Shown here: piece by piece, positions 1-8,619 of the stretch
How positions within the stretch are numbered: position 1 is the stretch's first letter
Layout of the letters: every line of letters starts with the position of its first letter
Origin: an uncultured Thomasclavelia sp.
GTDB taxonomy: Bacteria; Bacillota_I; Bacilli_A; Erysipelotrichales; Coprobacillaceae
Direction of reading: 5' to 3'
Length of the DNA: 35,060 nucleotides
Assembly (NCBI GenBank): GCA_910588165.1
Contig: CAJUOR010000014.1
Span: 1-35,060 of the forward strand
Position numbers and translations under genes: made by a program
The notes under the pieces: generated by a model
What the model was told of the DNA's origin: nothing
The model's input: only the letters and a program-made list of their open reading frames with translations
Database searches by the model: none

Positions 1-1
1 A

Positions 2-241
2 AAACGTCCAATCTATTTTTATATGTACGACTTAGAGGAATATGCCAATGAGTTACGAGGCTTCTATTTAGATATTTATCAAGATTTACCGGGGCAAATT
101 TATACAGATGAGAGTCAAATGATGCTCGATGTCAAAGAGGGTGTTTATGATTATGAACGCTTAAATATCTTTAATCAGCGCTTTAATCATATGGAAGATG
201 GGCATTGTGCTAAAAGGGTAATTGATATTTTATTTCAGTAA
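2..241 (+). CDS. CDP-glycerol glycerophosphotransferase, C-terminal end (partial)
   Basis: This is the 3' end of a gene that begins before the window; the reading frame is open from base 2 and stops with TAA at 239-241. The visible residues start KRPIYFYMYDLEEYANE and continue through a DLPG motif. This matches the C-terminal acceptor-side end of the TagB/TagF family, and the closely related 6122 gene carries the same YYMYDLESY block. The family transfers glycerol-phosphate from CDP-glycerol to a teichoic-acid type chain at the cytoplasmic membrane face. The ATG at 23 is only an internal methionine. The next gene starts 21 bases downstream, behind its own ribosome binding site, so the two are probably co-transcribed. 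The N-terminal and catalytic parts are not visible, so acceptor specificity (primase or polymerase) cannot be judged. Confidence 0.8.
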   Translation, partial: KRPIYFYMYDLEEYANELRGFYLDIYQDLPGQIYTDESQMMLDVKEGVYDYERLNIFNQRFNHMEDGHCAKRVIDILFQ

Positions 242-262
242 AGAAAGGAAGGTCTTAAAAAT

Positions 263-1357
263 ATGGGAATAAAAAAATTAGTTTTGAATATTGTCCTTGG
301 TTTCTTTTCGCTATTTTTAAGATTTACTAAGCAAAAACCTCACCAAGTTACTTTCATATCCTTAACTAGCGACAAGCTTAATGGCGATTTTAAGGAGATT
401 TATGATGAGCTGATGCAATATGACAATATCGAAATCAAGCTTAATCTGATTAAGTTTAAGCAAAACTTATGGGGTGATTTCTTATATTTTTTGAATTGTA
501 TCAAGCAGTTGTTTTTGATTAACACATCAAAGGTCGTTATAATTAACGATAATAACTATATTGTTTCTCATTTTAAGAAGAAAGATGTTAAGGTCATTCA
601 AATATGGCATGCCTGTGGGGCTGTCAAAAAATTCGGTAATGAGATTTCACGCCAATATAAAATTGCCAATTACGATTATGTACTAGCCACTTCGAAGGCA
701 TGGCAATATATATATGCTCGCTCGTTTGGGGTTCACCCTGATGATGTTTTACCGCTTGGATTACCTCGCACAGATGGCTTATTTAATCAGGAACACGTCA
801 ATCAAATGAAAACGGAGATGTTGGAAAAATATCCTCATCTGAAAGATAAGTATATTGTTTTATATGCACCGACATTTAGAGGCAATATTATTAAAGGACT
901 GAAATATGAGGAAATTAATTTAGTGAATGTCATTTCATCATTACCGTCTGACTATGTTCTATTATATAAAATGCACCCTTTATTAGGTGATTTAGATATG
1001 GGGCATCATGACCGACTTCTCAATATGAATCAGGAATCTTTAAATGCCTTATTGTGTGTATCTGATTGTTTAATTTCAGATTATTCATCTATTGTATTTG
1101 ATTATTCTATTTTGAATAAAAAAATGGTTTTCTATCTTTCGGATTTAGAAGATTATCAATCTACCATTGGCTTAAATGTTTTACCTGAGGATTTACCGGG
1201 AGCTGTTTGTTCTAAGGAAGAAGCCTTGATTGATGAATTGATGAAGCAAGATTATGATCAAGTCAGAATACAGAACTTTAAAGATAAATATTTCTACTAT
1301 CAAGATGGTAAAAATGCGAAGAGAATTGCAGCTTTTATCCATGAATTGATAGCGTAA
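263..1357 (+). CDS. CDP-glycerol glycerophosphotransferase family protein
   Basis: This 364-residue protein belongs to the TagB/TagF family, which adds glycerol-phosphate units to teichoic acid-like glycans on the cytoplasmic side of the membrane. Recognisable family blocks in order are IWHACGAVKKFG (about residue 115), YAPTFRG (about 201), KMHPLL (about 236) and SDYSSIVFDYSILNKKMVFY (about 271-290). A short hydrophobic N-terminal stretch may help membrane association. The length suits single-domain TagB-like primases rather than the roughly 700-residue TagF polymerases. The ATG at 263 follows the GGAAGG-like site at 246-252. The gene sits 21 bases after another member of the family and ends before a strong terminator, so it is the last gene of the upstream unit. 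Whether it primes or extends a polymer is inference. Confidence 0.88.
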   Translation: MGIKKLVLNIVLGFFSLFLRFTKQKPHQVTFISLTSDKLNGDFKEIYDELMQYDNIEIKLNLIKFKQNLWGDFLYFLNCIKQLFLINTSKVVIINDNNYIVSHFKKKDVKVIQIWHACGAVKKFGNEISRQYKIANYDYVLATSKAWQYIYARSFGVHPDDVLPLGLPRTDGLFNQEHVNQMKTEMLEKYPHLKDKYIVLYAPTFRGNIIKGLKYEEINLVNVISSLPSDYVLLYKMHPLLGDLDMGHHDRLLNMNQESLNALLCVSDCLISDYSSIVFDYSILNKKMVFYLSDLEDYQSTIGLNVLPEDLPGAVCSKEEALIDELMKQDYDQVRIQNFKDKYFYYQDGKNAKRIAAFIHELIA

Positions 1358-1386
1358 TTATAAAAGTGAAGATAAGTCATTCAATT

Positions 1387-1412
1387 AGCAAAGAGAAATC
1401 TTTGCTTTTTTT
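1387..1412 (+). terminator. Intrinsic terminator after glycerophosphotransferase gene
   Basis: An 8-bp perfect stem (AGCAAAGA/TCTTTGCT) with a GAAA tetraloop is followed by seven T residues. It ends the transcription unit that enters the window from the left and separates it from the promoter at 1489-1517. Confidence 0.85.
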
Positions 1413-1488
1413 ATTTGAGGTTTGAAAGAGAGTAGGATTATCGGGTGCTTATAGATTTAAAAATAATTTCGTTTATCCAAGTATCTAG

Positions 1489-1517
1489 GTTTAACGACAA
1501 AACGCTTAGTGTATAAT
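1489..1517 (+). promoter_or_regulatory. Sigma-A type promoter for the glycan operon
   Basis: A perfect TATAAT -10 lies at 1512-1517; the -35 is poor (GTTTAA at 1489-1494 with a 17-bp spacer, or TTAACG at 1491-1496 with 15). It follows a terminator and precedes a run of closely spaced plus-strand genes to 10476. Because the -10 lies downstream of the GTG at 1509, that GTG cannot be the start of the next gene. Confidence 0.6.
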
Positions 1518-1547
1518 TTTGATGACATGAAATTAAAGGAAGTGGAT

Positions 1548-2264
1548 ATGATGATACCAAAGAAAATACATTATGTTTGGGTAGGGGGACAAGAGAAGCC
1601 ACAAGCAATTTTAAAATGTTTAGCGACCTGGAAAACACATTTAAAAGATTACGAAATTATTGAATGGAATGAAAGTAATTTTGATATAGAAGCCAATCCT
1701 TTTGCCAAGACCGCTTATCAGGCTAAAAAGTGGGCATTTGTCAGCGACTATATTCGGGCTTATGTGATTTATCATGAAGGGGGTATTTATTTAGATACCG
1801 ATGTTTTAGTATTGGATAATTTTGATGACTTTTTAACGCATGAAGCTTTTGTCGGATATGAACGACCGGACTATCCTTTTACCGCTGTCTTCGGTGCAAG
1901 AAAAGGACACCCTTTTGTGAAGAAGATTTTAGATGACTATCAAGATAAAGCATTTATATTTGATAAGGATAATCAAATGAAAGGTGTTAATACTATTAGT
2001 GTTTCAGATATTTTAATCCATGATTATCACTGTCGATTAGGCAATCAGCGTCAAACTCTTAAAGATGGGATTGAAGTGTATCCTGATGATGTGCTTTGTA
2101 ATCCTTCTATCCACTCAGTTGCGATTCATGTGTTTACAGGAACATGGATGGAAGGCGATAAGCCATGGCTTAGAAAGCTGAATATGTTTTTGAAACTGCG
2201 TATTAAAACGCAACTTCAAGCATCACTTTTCAGACGCTTAATTATGCAAAAATCATCAAATTAA
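1548..2264 (+). CDS. GT32-type glycosyltransferase (DXD sugar transferase)
   Basis: The protein (238 residues from ATG 1548) begins MMIPKKIHYVWVGG, the hallmark N-terminus of the Gly_transf_sug/GT32 family. It then has the block KKWAFVSDYIRAYVIYHEGGIYLDTDV, split here by function: the SDYIR helix and the metal-binding LDTD (DXD) motif that holds the nucleotide-sugar. Such enzymes are cytoplasmic retaining transferases that add a hexose or HexNAc to lipid-linked glycans. I chose ATG 1548 because AAGGAAG at 1536-1542 is correctly spaced and the in-frame GTG at 1509 lies upstream of the -10 element. ATG 1551 is an alternative. It is the first gene of the polymer operon and is followed 16 bases later by a GT2 gene. 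The sugar and acceptor cannot be told from the sequence. Confidence 0.85.
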   Translation: MMIPKKIHYVWVGGQEKPQAILKCLATWKTHLKDYEIIEWNESNFDIEANPFAKTAYQAKKWAFVSDYIRAYVIYHEGGIYLDTDVLVLDNFDDFLTHEAFVGYERPDYPFTAVFGARKGHPFVKKILDDYQDKAFIFDKDNQMKGVNTISVSDILIHDYHCRLGNQRQTLKDGIEVYPDDVLCNPSIHSVAIHVFTGTWMEGDKPWLRKLNMFLKLRIKTQLQASLFRRLIMQKSSN

Positions 2265-2280
2265 AACAAGGGGGTTCTTC

Positions 2281-3498
2281 ATGAAAATAAGTGTGATTAC
2301 GCCTACATATAATGATGCACAAAGCATCGAAGAAACACTATGCTCTTTAAAATGCCAAACTTATCCTTTTTGGCAGTGGATTATTGTCGATGATGGCTCA
2401 ACCGATAAGACCAAAGAAGTCGTCGAGGGACTAATACAGAAATATCATATTGAAAAGCAAACCGTCTTTTTGCATCAGGAAAATAGCGATCAACAAAATG
2501 CTATTCTTTATGCCTTAAAGTATATTGAGGGGGAGTATGTTTTTTTACTTCATTCAGATGATTTATTGCCTTCTGCTGATTTTTTTGAAAAATGTATCGG
2601 TTATATGCAGACACATCAAGAAATTGACGGACTATTGGGTGATTTGATTTTAATTGATGCCAAATCAAAGAGTTATGGGAGGCAAAATGTTCCTATTTAT
2701 CATCAAGATCCAAGAAATCTAGCCTTAACATTATTATGGTTAGGACGTAATATATATGCGGATTTCGCATTTCATAAAGCGCGCGTTTTTAAAAAAGAAA
2801 TCAAAGAGAATTACCTTTTGTGGAATATGCCATTTTGGATTACTTATCATTCTAAGCAACCCGAAATGTTAAATTATACCAAGGTCGATTTTCCTATCTT
2901 AAAATATCGCGTTCATCAGGGCAATTATATCCATCAAGGCATAGGTAAATTAAATGTTTTAAGCGGTGAGTTAAGAACAGCACTTAAGTTGTTAGCTTAT
3001 TATGATATTCCGCATTTTAAACAACAATACTATTTGTATCGCTTTTATCATCGCTTTTTTCAAAATTGGACTTATCCTTTAAAGTATCGACAAACAAAGT
3101 CGAAACAGGTATTACCAATCATTGAGTTTATCATTGCCAAACGTTATCGAAAAAAAGAAGATTATCCGCTTTTTTTAGAGGCTATTTTAGGTTTTTACGG
3201 CTTTCAAGGTCATCGCATTTTAAGGTTAACTACTATACCTAAAAACTTGCAGCTTTATTATGGTAAGGATGGTCGTTGCTTTTTTAAAAAAATGCAAGAG
3301 GGGACTTTGGAAGAGTTTTATATGATGTTCATGATTGAAATGAAAGCCGGGTTTAGTGAGATTTTGTTATATGATAAAAATGACTTAGAAAGATTAAAAG
3401 TTATATTAAAATTTATGTGCATTGAACAAGTAAAAGTAAAATGTTTGGATATTAAGGAGGGGAACTATGCCAAAAATCATGACTGTATTCGGGACTAG
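2281..3498 (+). CDS. GT2 family glycosyltransferase
   Basis: The first 220 or so residues are a GT-A fold family 2 transferase: KISVITPTYNDAQSIEETL at the N-terminus, VDDGSTDKT (about residues 38-46), and HSDDLLP (about 92-98) as the DXD-like metal site. The remaining roughly 180 residues are basic and aromatic and match no domain I know. They may be a membrane-surface or partner-binding extension. The start ATG at 2281 follows AAGGGGG. The 3' end runs 32 bases into the UDP-GlcNAc 2-epimerase gene, whose ribosome binding site lies inside this coding region, suggesting translational coupling. A role in building the repeat unit of the surface polymer is inferred from the neighbours; the sugar donor is unknown. 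Confidence 0.85.
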   Translation: MKISVITPTYNDAQSIEETLCSLKCQTYPFWQWIIVDDGSTDKTKEVVEGLIQKYHIEKQTVFLHQENSDQQNAILYALKYIEGEYVFLLHSDDLLPSADFFEKCIGYMQTHQEIDGLLGDLILIDAKSKSYGRQNVPIYHQDPRNLALTLLWLGRNIYADFAFHKARVFKKEIKENYLLWNMPFWITYHSKQPEMLNYTKVDFPILKYRVHQGNYIHQGIGKLNVLSGELRTALKLLAYYDIPHFKQQYYLYRFYHRFFQNWTYPLKYRQTKSKQVLPIIEFIIAKRYRKKEDYPLFLEAILGFYGFQGHRILRLTTIPKNLQLYYGKDGRCFFKKMQEGTLEEFYMMFMIEMKAGFSEILLYDKNDLERLKVILKFMCIEQVKVKCLDIKEGNYAKNHDCIRD

Positions 3499-4567
3499 AC
3501 CTGAAGCAATTAAAATGGCACCGTTAATTAAGGTGTTGAAAGATAGCAGTGATATAGAAACAGTTGTTTGTGTAACAGCTCAGCATCGCGAAATGTTAGA
3601 TCAGGTTTTAGATACGTTTCAAATTGTTCCCGATTATGATTTGGATATTATGCAGACCAAACAGACCTTGTCTGATATTACTGCTCGAGTTTTAAATAGG
3701 GTAGGTGCAGTTTTGGAAAAAGAACAGCCTGATATGGTTTTGGTTCATGGAGATACCTCAACGACCTTCTGTGCAGCCTTAGCCTCTTTTTATCATCATA
3801 TTGCAATTGGACACGTAGAAGCGGGTTTAAGAACCTACAATAAATATGCTCCTTTCCCCGAAGAAGCCAATCGACAGTTTGTGGGGGATATTGCCGATTT
3901 ACATTTTGCACCGACAAAAACAGCAGCTTCGTATTTACTTAAAGAAGGGAAAAAGCCGGAAACTGTATATGTGACCGGCAATACGGTGATAGACGCCTTA
4001 CAGTATACTTTGCAAGAGGATTATCACCATGCTGTTTTAGATTGGGTCAAAGATCACCGTCTGATTTTATTGACAGCTCATCGTCGGGAAAATTTAGGCG
4101 AACCGATGTACCAAATCTTTCGAGCGATTTTAAGGTTAGTGGAAACACATCAAGATATTAAGGTAGTTTACCCCGTCCATTTAAATCCTCAAATTAAACA
4201 GATAGCCCGAGAAGTATTTCAGAATCATGAACGCATCGCTTTGATTGAGCCGTTAGATGTTGTTGATTTCCATAATTTTATTCAACGCGCTTACTTGATT
4301 TTAACCGATAGTGGTGGGATTCAAGAAGAGGCAGCAGCTTTAGGAAAACCCGTTTTAGTCTTACGTGATACAACCGAGCGTCCCGAGGGACTTCAAGCCG
4401 GCACTTTAAAGTTAGCGGGAACTGATGAAAAACAGATTTTTCAAATGGCAGATGAGTTACTAAGCTGTCAAGACTGTTATCGTGAAATGAGTCAAGCAGC
4501 CAATCCTTATGGTGATGGCAAGGCGAGTTTTAGAATTGTGGATATTATTAGACGATATTTATTGTAA
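3467..4567 (+). CDS. mnaA: UDP-N-acetylglucosamine 2-epimerase (non-hydrolysing)
   Basis: This 366-residue cytoplasmic enzyme interconverts UDP-GlcNAc and UDP-ManNAc, the donor used by TagA for teichoic-acid linkage units. The whole family pattern is present: FGTRPEAIKMAPL at the N-terminus, HGDTSTTF, HVEAGLRT, PFPEEANRQ, VTGNTVIDAL, TAHRREN, PVHLNP and LTDSGGIQEEAAALGKPVL followed by RPEG near the C-terminus. Length is typical (about 360-390). The start at 3467 has a very strong AAGGAGGGG site 5 bases upstream, inside the end of the GT2 gene. The presence of a TagA homologue at 9754 in the same operon gives the product a clear consumer. The synonym wecB is used in Gram-negative bacteria. Confidence 0.95.
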   Translation: MPKIMTVFGTRPEAIKMAPLIKVLKDSSDIETVVCVTAQHREMLDQVLDTFQIVPDYDLDIMQTKQTLSDITARVLNRVGAVLEKEQPDMVLVHGDTSTTFCAALASFYHHIAIGHVEAGLRTYNKYAPFPEEANRQFVGDIADLHFAPTKTAASYLLKEGKKPETVYVTGNTVIDALQYTLQEDYHHAVLDWVKDHRLILLTAHRRENLGEPMYQIFRAILRLVETHQDIKVVYPVHLNPQIKQIAREVFQNHERIALIEPLDVVDFHNFIQRAYLILTDSGGIQEEAAALGKPVLVLRDTTERPEGLQAGTLKLAGTDEKQIFQMADELLSCQDCYREMSQAANPYGDGKASFRIVDIIRRYLL

Positions 4568-4598
4568 CATCATGAAATTAAGATAGGAGTTGAAAGGT

Positions 4599-6125
4599 AT
4601 GCGTAAATTAAATGCGTTCAAGAATTTTATGACAGGCGTCATACCTTTTATAGTGCTTATTTTCATCGGGTTTTGGAAAGTGAATGTTTGGCAACGGGTA
4701 TTAGATCCTAATATCTATGCTTTAAATCAGCTCTTTTTTCAGATTTTTGCCTATTTATCATTAGCCGAGGCAGGCATAGGGGCTTTGGTTTCTAAAGAGT
4801 ATTATCGACTATTTGCCAAACATCAGCCTGATGAGATTTGTATTTATTATACGCTATCCAAACGCTTGTTGCGTTATGTCGCTTTACTGATGATGGTTTT
4901 AGGCTTAGGGATCTCTTTTTTCCTACCTTATCTAACCAAAAGTAATACATTGACATTAGGTTATATGCAACGTGTCTTTATTTTGTTTCTTTTGAAATCC
5001 TTAGTCGAGTATATGCTTTTTTCCCCACGCTTTGTCCTTTCGGCAGAACAAAAAATTTATAAAATCAATATTCAAATGAATATTTATAAAATCGGTGAGG
5101 GAGTCATGGAAGTGCTTTTGATTAAGTGGGGAATGGCATTTGAATTAGTTTTAATGCTCTCCTTTCTTTTGCGGATTGTGATGAATCTTCATGTCAATCA
5201 CATCATTTATCAAATATATCCATGGTTAAAGACCGTTAAGGATACGAAGGGCAAAAAAATAACCGGAATGAGCCATGTTTTAGTATATAAGATTGTATCT
5301 GTTATTCATGAAAATGTGGATTTATTATTGATTTCGGCTTTTATCAACCCCTTAGCAGTTATTATTTATTCAAATTATAAATACATTACCAAATATATCA
5401 GTGATTTTGTCTATCTTTTAGGCTCTTCTTTAACTTCCGGCTTAGGAGATTTAATGTATGAAAAGGATTTAGATAGACGCTTGATTTCTTTTGAGATGTT
5501 AAGTACGCTGTTTTATTTCTTAGGTTGTTTTCTCTGTGTTTCTTTAGGTTATTGTATCAATAGTTTTATGATTTTGTGGGTGGGAGAAGGTAAACTCTAT
5601 ACATTTGTCCCATTGGCAGCCCTTCTTTTTATTTTCTTTCATGGCATTGTCCGTCGTCCCCTTTATATTCTTAAAGATATTTTTGCTTTATATCAAGAAA
5701 TGCAATTGCTTTATATCGCTGAGGCTGTGCTTAATTTAGGATTATCGCTTTTATTGGTACATAGTTTAGGTAGCTTCGGTGTTTTAATAGCGACGGTATT
5801 GGCGATTTTTTTAACAGAATTTTGGTATTTTCCGCTTTTCTTGTACCGTCATATTTTTAAGGTTAAACCATGGCTTTCTTTTAGAAAATACTTATTCTCT
5901 TTAGCTCTTTCGTGTTTTATTTTAGGTATTAGTTGGTTGTTGCTTCCTAATTTTCAGGCGGATAGTTATTTAAGCTGGTTTGGGTTATCCCTATTATACG
6001 CTTTAGTTGTTTTGGTAGTATTAGGGACTGTTTTCTATATGTGTTTTAAAAGTTTCAGATTACTTATGCAAGAGGGCATGACTTTAGCTAAAGGATTAGT
6101 AAATAGAGAGGGGACTAATAGATGA
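4599..6125 (+). CDS. Wzx-like polysaccharide/teichoic acid flippase
   Basis: A very hydrophobic 508-residue protein with roughly 12-14 predicted membrane helices, in the size range of the MOP-superfamily flippases (Wzx, TacF). Typical features are an early PNIYALNQLFFQIFAYLSLAEAGIGALV segment (described in parts: the conserved AEAGIGALV helix end near residue 60), a charged middle loop, and paired C-terminal helices. It would move undecaprenyl-linked repeat units across the membrane. ATG 4599 is preferred because AGGAG at 4585-4589 is nine bases upstream; the in-frame TTG at 4590 touches that site. It overlaps the next gene by four bases (ATGA), so the two are translationally coupled. Substrate assignment rests on the neighbourhood. 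Confidence 0.8.
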   Translation: MRKLNAFKNFMTGVIPFIVLIFIGFWKVNVWQRVLDPNIYALNQLFFQIFAYLSLAEAGIGALVSKEYYRLFAKHQPDEICIYYTLSKRLLRYVALLMMVLGLGISFFLPYLTKSNTLTLGYMQRVFILFLLKSLVEYMLFSPRFVLSAEQKIYKINIQMNIYKIGEGVMEVLLIKWGMAFELVLMLSFLLRIVMNLHVNHIIYQIYPWLKTVKDTKGKKITGMSHVLVYKIVSVIHENVDLLLISAFINPLAVIIYSNYKYITKYISDFVYLLGSSLTSGLGDLMYEKDLDRRLISFEMLSTLFYFLGCFLCVSLGYCINSFMILWVGEGKLYTFVPLAALLFIFFHGIVRRPLYILKDIFALYQEMQLLYIAEAVLNLGLSLLLVHSLGSFGVLIATVLAIFLTEFWYFPLFLYRHIFKVKPWLSFRKYLFSLALSCFILGISWLLLPNFQADSYLSWFGLSLLYALVVLVVLGTVFYMCFKSFRLLMQEGMTLAKGLVNREGTNR

Positions 6126-7315
6126 AAAATTTTTTGAAACAAGCAGTAGGAAGGGTTCTTCAATTTTTCTTTAGTTTTTTTCCTATCTCACCTCAGAAAA
6201 TCTTTTTTGAAACAGGGACAGGCGAAGTCAAGGATCACCCAAAAGTATTTTATGACTATTTGAAAGCTAATCGCCTTGATGAATTTATTATCAGATGGGC
6301 GGTTAATCCTCATGTAGATGTGTCCTCTTTAGAGAAAAGTGAAATTGTACACAAGCGAACCTTTAATTATTACTATCAGCTAATGACAAGCCATTATTGG
6401 ATAAGAACCCATAGTATTGAAAGTGTGTTTCATAAACGCCCGCATCAAATTTATATTCAGTTGTGGCACGGACCCGGAGCAATTAAAAAACAAGGTTATG
6501 ATGTACAAGGAACGCTTAATTCCCAGAAAACAATGCCTCATGCAAGAGAGTGGGATTATTTTATTGCCACCGATCCATATTCAAAAAAGTATATTCAAAC
6601 GGCTTTAAATTTACATATCCCACGCTTACTATTAGGCAGTTGCAGAAGTGATGCCCTTGTCAATGCCAAGCCTGAACAACGGGATTATATAAGAGATAAG
6701 TTAGGCATCAGGTCGTCTGAACAAGCGATTTTATATGCACCGACGTTTAGAGAGTATGATTTTAAAAAGGAAACGGTTGATTTGCCTATAAAAAAACTCT
6801 GCCATTTGCCAAATGTACGAGTTATTTTACGTGTTCATCCGGAAATTAGGCACAAACTAAAACTAGAAGAATACGGAGAACAAGTCATCGACGGGCATAT
6901 TATGACCGACATTTTCGATTTATATTTAGCTTCAGATGTATTGTTGACAGATTACTCCAGCTTGTCGGTTGAATATATGTTACTGGGAAAACCGATTATT
7001 TACTATATGTATGATTTAGAAAGCTATCTTCAAGAACGAGATTTTTATGCCGATTATCTTTCCTGTCTAGCCGGACCGTTAGTAAAATCAGAGAAGGCAC
7101 TCATTTCTGCGGTAAAGACAATCAAAGAGGTAGCTCAAAGTTATCAGACAAAATATCGCTACTTAAATCATATCTATAATCAAGGAAACGATGGACATGT
7201 CTGCGAGCGGTTTTATGAGCTTTTATCCTCAGGTTTTTTTGCCCAAAAAGAACAGTGGCAGTTGCCTAAAACAATGAAAGGAGGGTGGCAAGATTGCGAC
7301 ACACAATACATTTAG
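6122..7315 (+). CDS. CDP-glycerol glycerophosphotransferase family protein
   Basis: A 397-residue TagB/TagF-family enzyme. Visible family blocks are IQLWHGPGAIKKQG (about residues 117-130), ILYAPTFREYDF (about 204-215), RVHPEIR (about 240) and LLTDYSSLSVEYMLLGKPII (about 277-296), with YYMYDLESYL after it. It is the third family member in the window and differs enough from the 263 gene to suggest a separate step, for example adding glycerol-phosphate to the repeat unit. The start overlaps the flippase stop codon (ATGA at 6122-6125), with GAGAGGGG just upstream. Its 3' end overlaps the polymerase gene by 22 bases. An N-terminal amphipathic/hydrophobic segment (FLKQAVGRVLQFFFSFFPI) is consistent with membrane attachment. 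Confidence 0.88.
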   Translation: MKNFLKQAVGRVLQFFFSFFPISPQKIFFETGTGEVKDHPKVFYDYLKANRLDEFIIRWAVNPHVDVSSLEKSEIVHKRTFNYYYQLMTSHYWIRTHSIESVFHKRPHQIYIQLWHGPGAIKKQGYDVQGTLNSQKTMPHAREWDYFIATDPYSKKYIQTALNLHIPRLLLGSCRSDALVNAKPEQRDYIRDKLGIRSSEQAILYAPTFREYDFKKETVDLPIKKLCHLPNVRVILRVHPEIRHKLKLEEYGEQVIDGHIMTDIFDLYLASDVLLTDYSSLSVEYMLLGKPIIYYMYDLESYLQERDFYADYLSCLAGPLVKSEKALISAVKTIKEVAQSYQTKYRYLNHIYNQGNDGHVCERFYELLSSGFFAQKEQWQLPKTMKGGWQDCDTQYI

Positions 7316-8619
7316 AACAAAGACAAAAGTATTTTTATCTATATTTATTGGCTCAACCATGGATAGATTTAGTAACAGCTTATATGATACGCCACTTTTC
7401 ATTTCCGATAACGCTTGGAATTGTTGCCAGGGGTTTGTTTCTAGTCATTATGGTGGGTTATAGTATCTATTACTTAGATAAAGAACACCAAAAAAAAATT
7501 AAGCTATATTTATTACTTGTCATCTTATTTGGCTTGACATATATCGGTTTCAAACCGGATAGCTGGCATTTAGGTTATTTAAAAACAGAGTTAATCTACT
7601 TTTTTAAATATTTTTACTTTCCGATTTTATTAGTTGCGTTATTTGGCAGTTATCGCTTCTTACATCTAAGAGATGATGATTTATTGAAAATTTTTTGTAT
7701 CAATGCTTTTGTAATGGCTTTAGGGATTTTGCTTCCTTATTTTACCCAAAGTGGTGCTGACTCTTATGTCGGACAAGAAGCTTTTGGGACAGTCGGTTGG
7801 TTCTATGCTGCTAATGAGGTAGGTGCCATTTTAGCGCTGTTACTACCTGCGGGTTATTTTTTACTTAAAGAAAATAAAGTGGCAATTTTTACAGTTTCCA
7901 CCTTTACCATTATTTTGGCGATGTTGTTGATAGGAACGAAGGTCGCTCTCTTTTCTGTCTTAGGTATAGAAACTTTAATGATATTATGGTTTTTTTGGCA
8001 AAGGAAAAAAGAGTATGGCTTATTGTTAAGTGTTTTGACCTTGATAATTTCACTAGTCTTGTTGCCTTTGCTTCCGGCTACTCATAATATGCAAGAGGCT
8101 ATTAAAAAGAATGAATACTTAAGACAAGTGCCGGTTGAAGAAGTCGTCCAAGTTCAAGAGAGTAAAAGTGTGTCATCTAGTTATCGCTTGATTAACCTTT
8201 TGTTTAGCGGACGTCAGGTTTATCTTAAACAAAACCTTGATATTTATGCTTCCGGTAGTACCCTCGATCAAATTTTCGGAATCGGTTTTGTCAATCGGGC
8301 AAGTATTGATAATGTTGATATAGAAAAACTGATAGAGATAGATTTGTGTGATATTTTCTTGCGTTACGGTATTGCAGGGGGCATTGTTTATTGCCTACCT
8401 ATCATCTATTTTCTCTATCGGACAATACGTATCGTCTATCAAAAGAAGCTGCTTTATCATTTTAAAGTCTATATGAGCCTAGTCGTGATTGCGTTAGGTT
8501 TGGGAATTTCTTTACTAGCCGGACATATTTTAGGAGCTCCGCCCGTTTCTAGTTACTTAGCCTTATACATGGTGATATTAGGAGAACATCTATATGAATG
8601 TACCTCGAGACAAGCCTGA
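7294..8619 (+). CDS. Wzy-like O-antigen/polysaccharide polymerase or ligase
   Basis: An integral membrane protein of about 441 residues with roughly 10-12 hydrophobic helices and one large polar loop (about residues 255-340). That loop contains FSGRQVYLKQ and FGIGFVNRAS, an arrangement typical of Wzy polymerases and WaaL-type ligases, which join lipid-linked repeat units outside the membrane. TTG 7294 is the likely start: AGGAGG at 7279-7284 lies nine bases upstream, whereas the in-frame GTG at 7285 falls directly after that site and is too close to use it. The gene overlaps both neighbours (glycerophosphotransferase upstream, GT4 downstream). Family sequence conservation is poor, so polymerase versus ligase cannot be decided. 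Confidence 0.72.
   Translation: MRHTIHLEQRQKYFYLYLLAQPWIDLVTAYMIRHFSFPITLGIVARGLFLVIMVGYSIYYLDKEHQKKIKLYLLLVILFGLTYIGFKPDSWHLGYLKTELIYFFKYFYFPILLVALFGSYRFLHLRDDDLLKIFCINAFVMALGILLPYFTQSGADSYVGQEAFGTVGWFYAANEVGAILALLLPAGYFLLKENKVAIFTVSTFTIILAMLLIGTKVALFSVLGIETLMILWFFWQRKKEYGLLLSVLTLIISLVLLPLLPATHNMQEAIKKNEYLRQVPVEEVVQVQESKSVSSSYRLINLLFSGRQVYLKQNLDIYASGSTLDQIFGIGFVNRASIDNVDIEKLIEIDLCDIFLRYGIAGGIVYCLPIIYFLYRTIRIVYQKKLLYHFKVYMSLVVIALGLGISLLAGHILGAPPVSSYLALYMVILGEHLYECTSRQA

Noticed and set aside
1438..1638. Minus-strand open frame across the terminator-promoter gap
   Set aside because: It runs antisense to the GT32 gene and its promoter, has no ribosome binding site and resembles no protein family.
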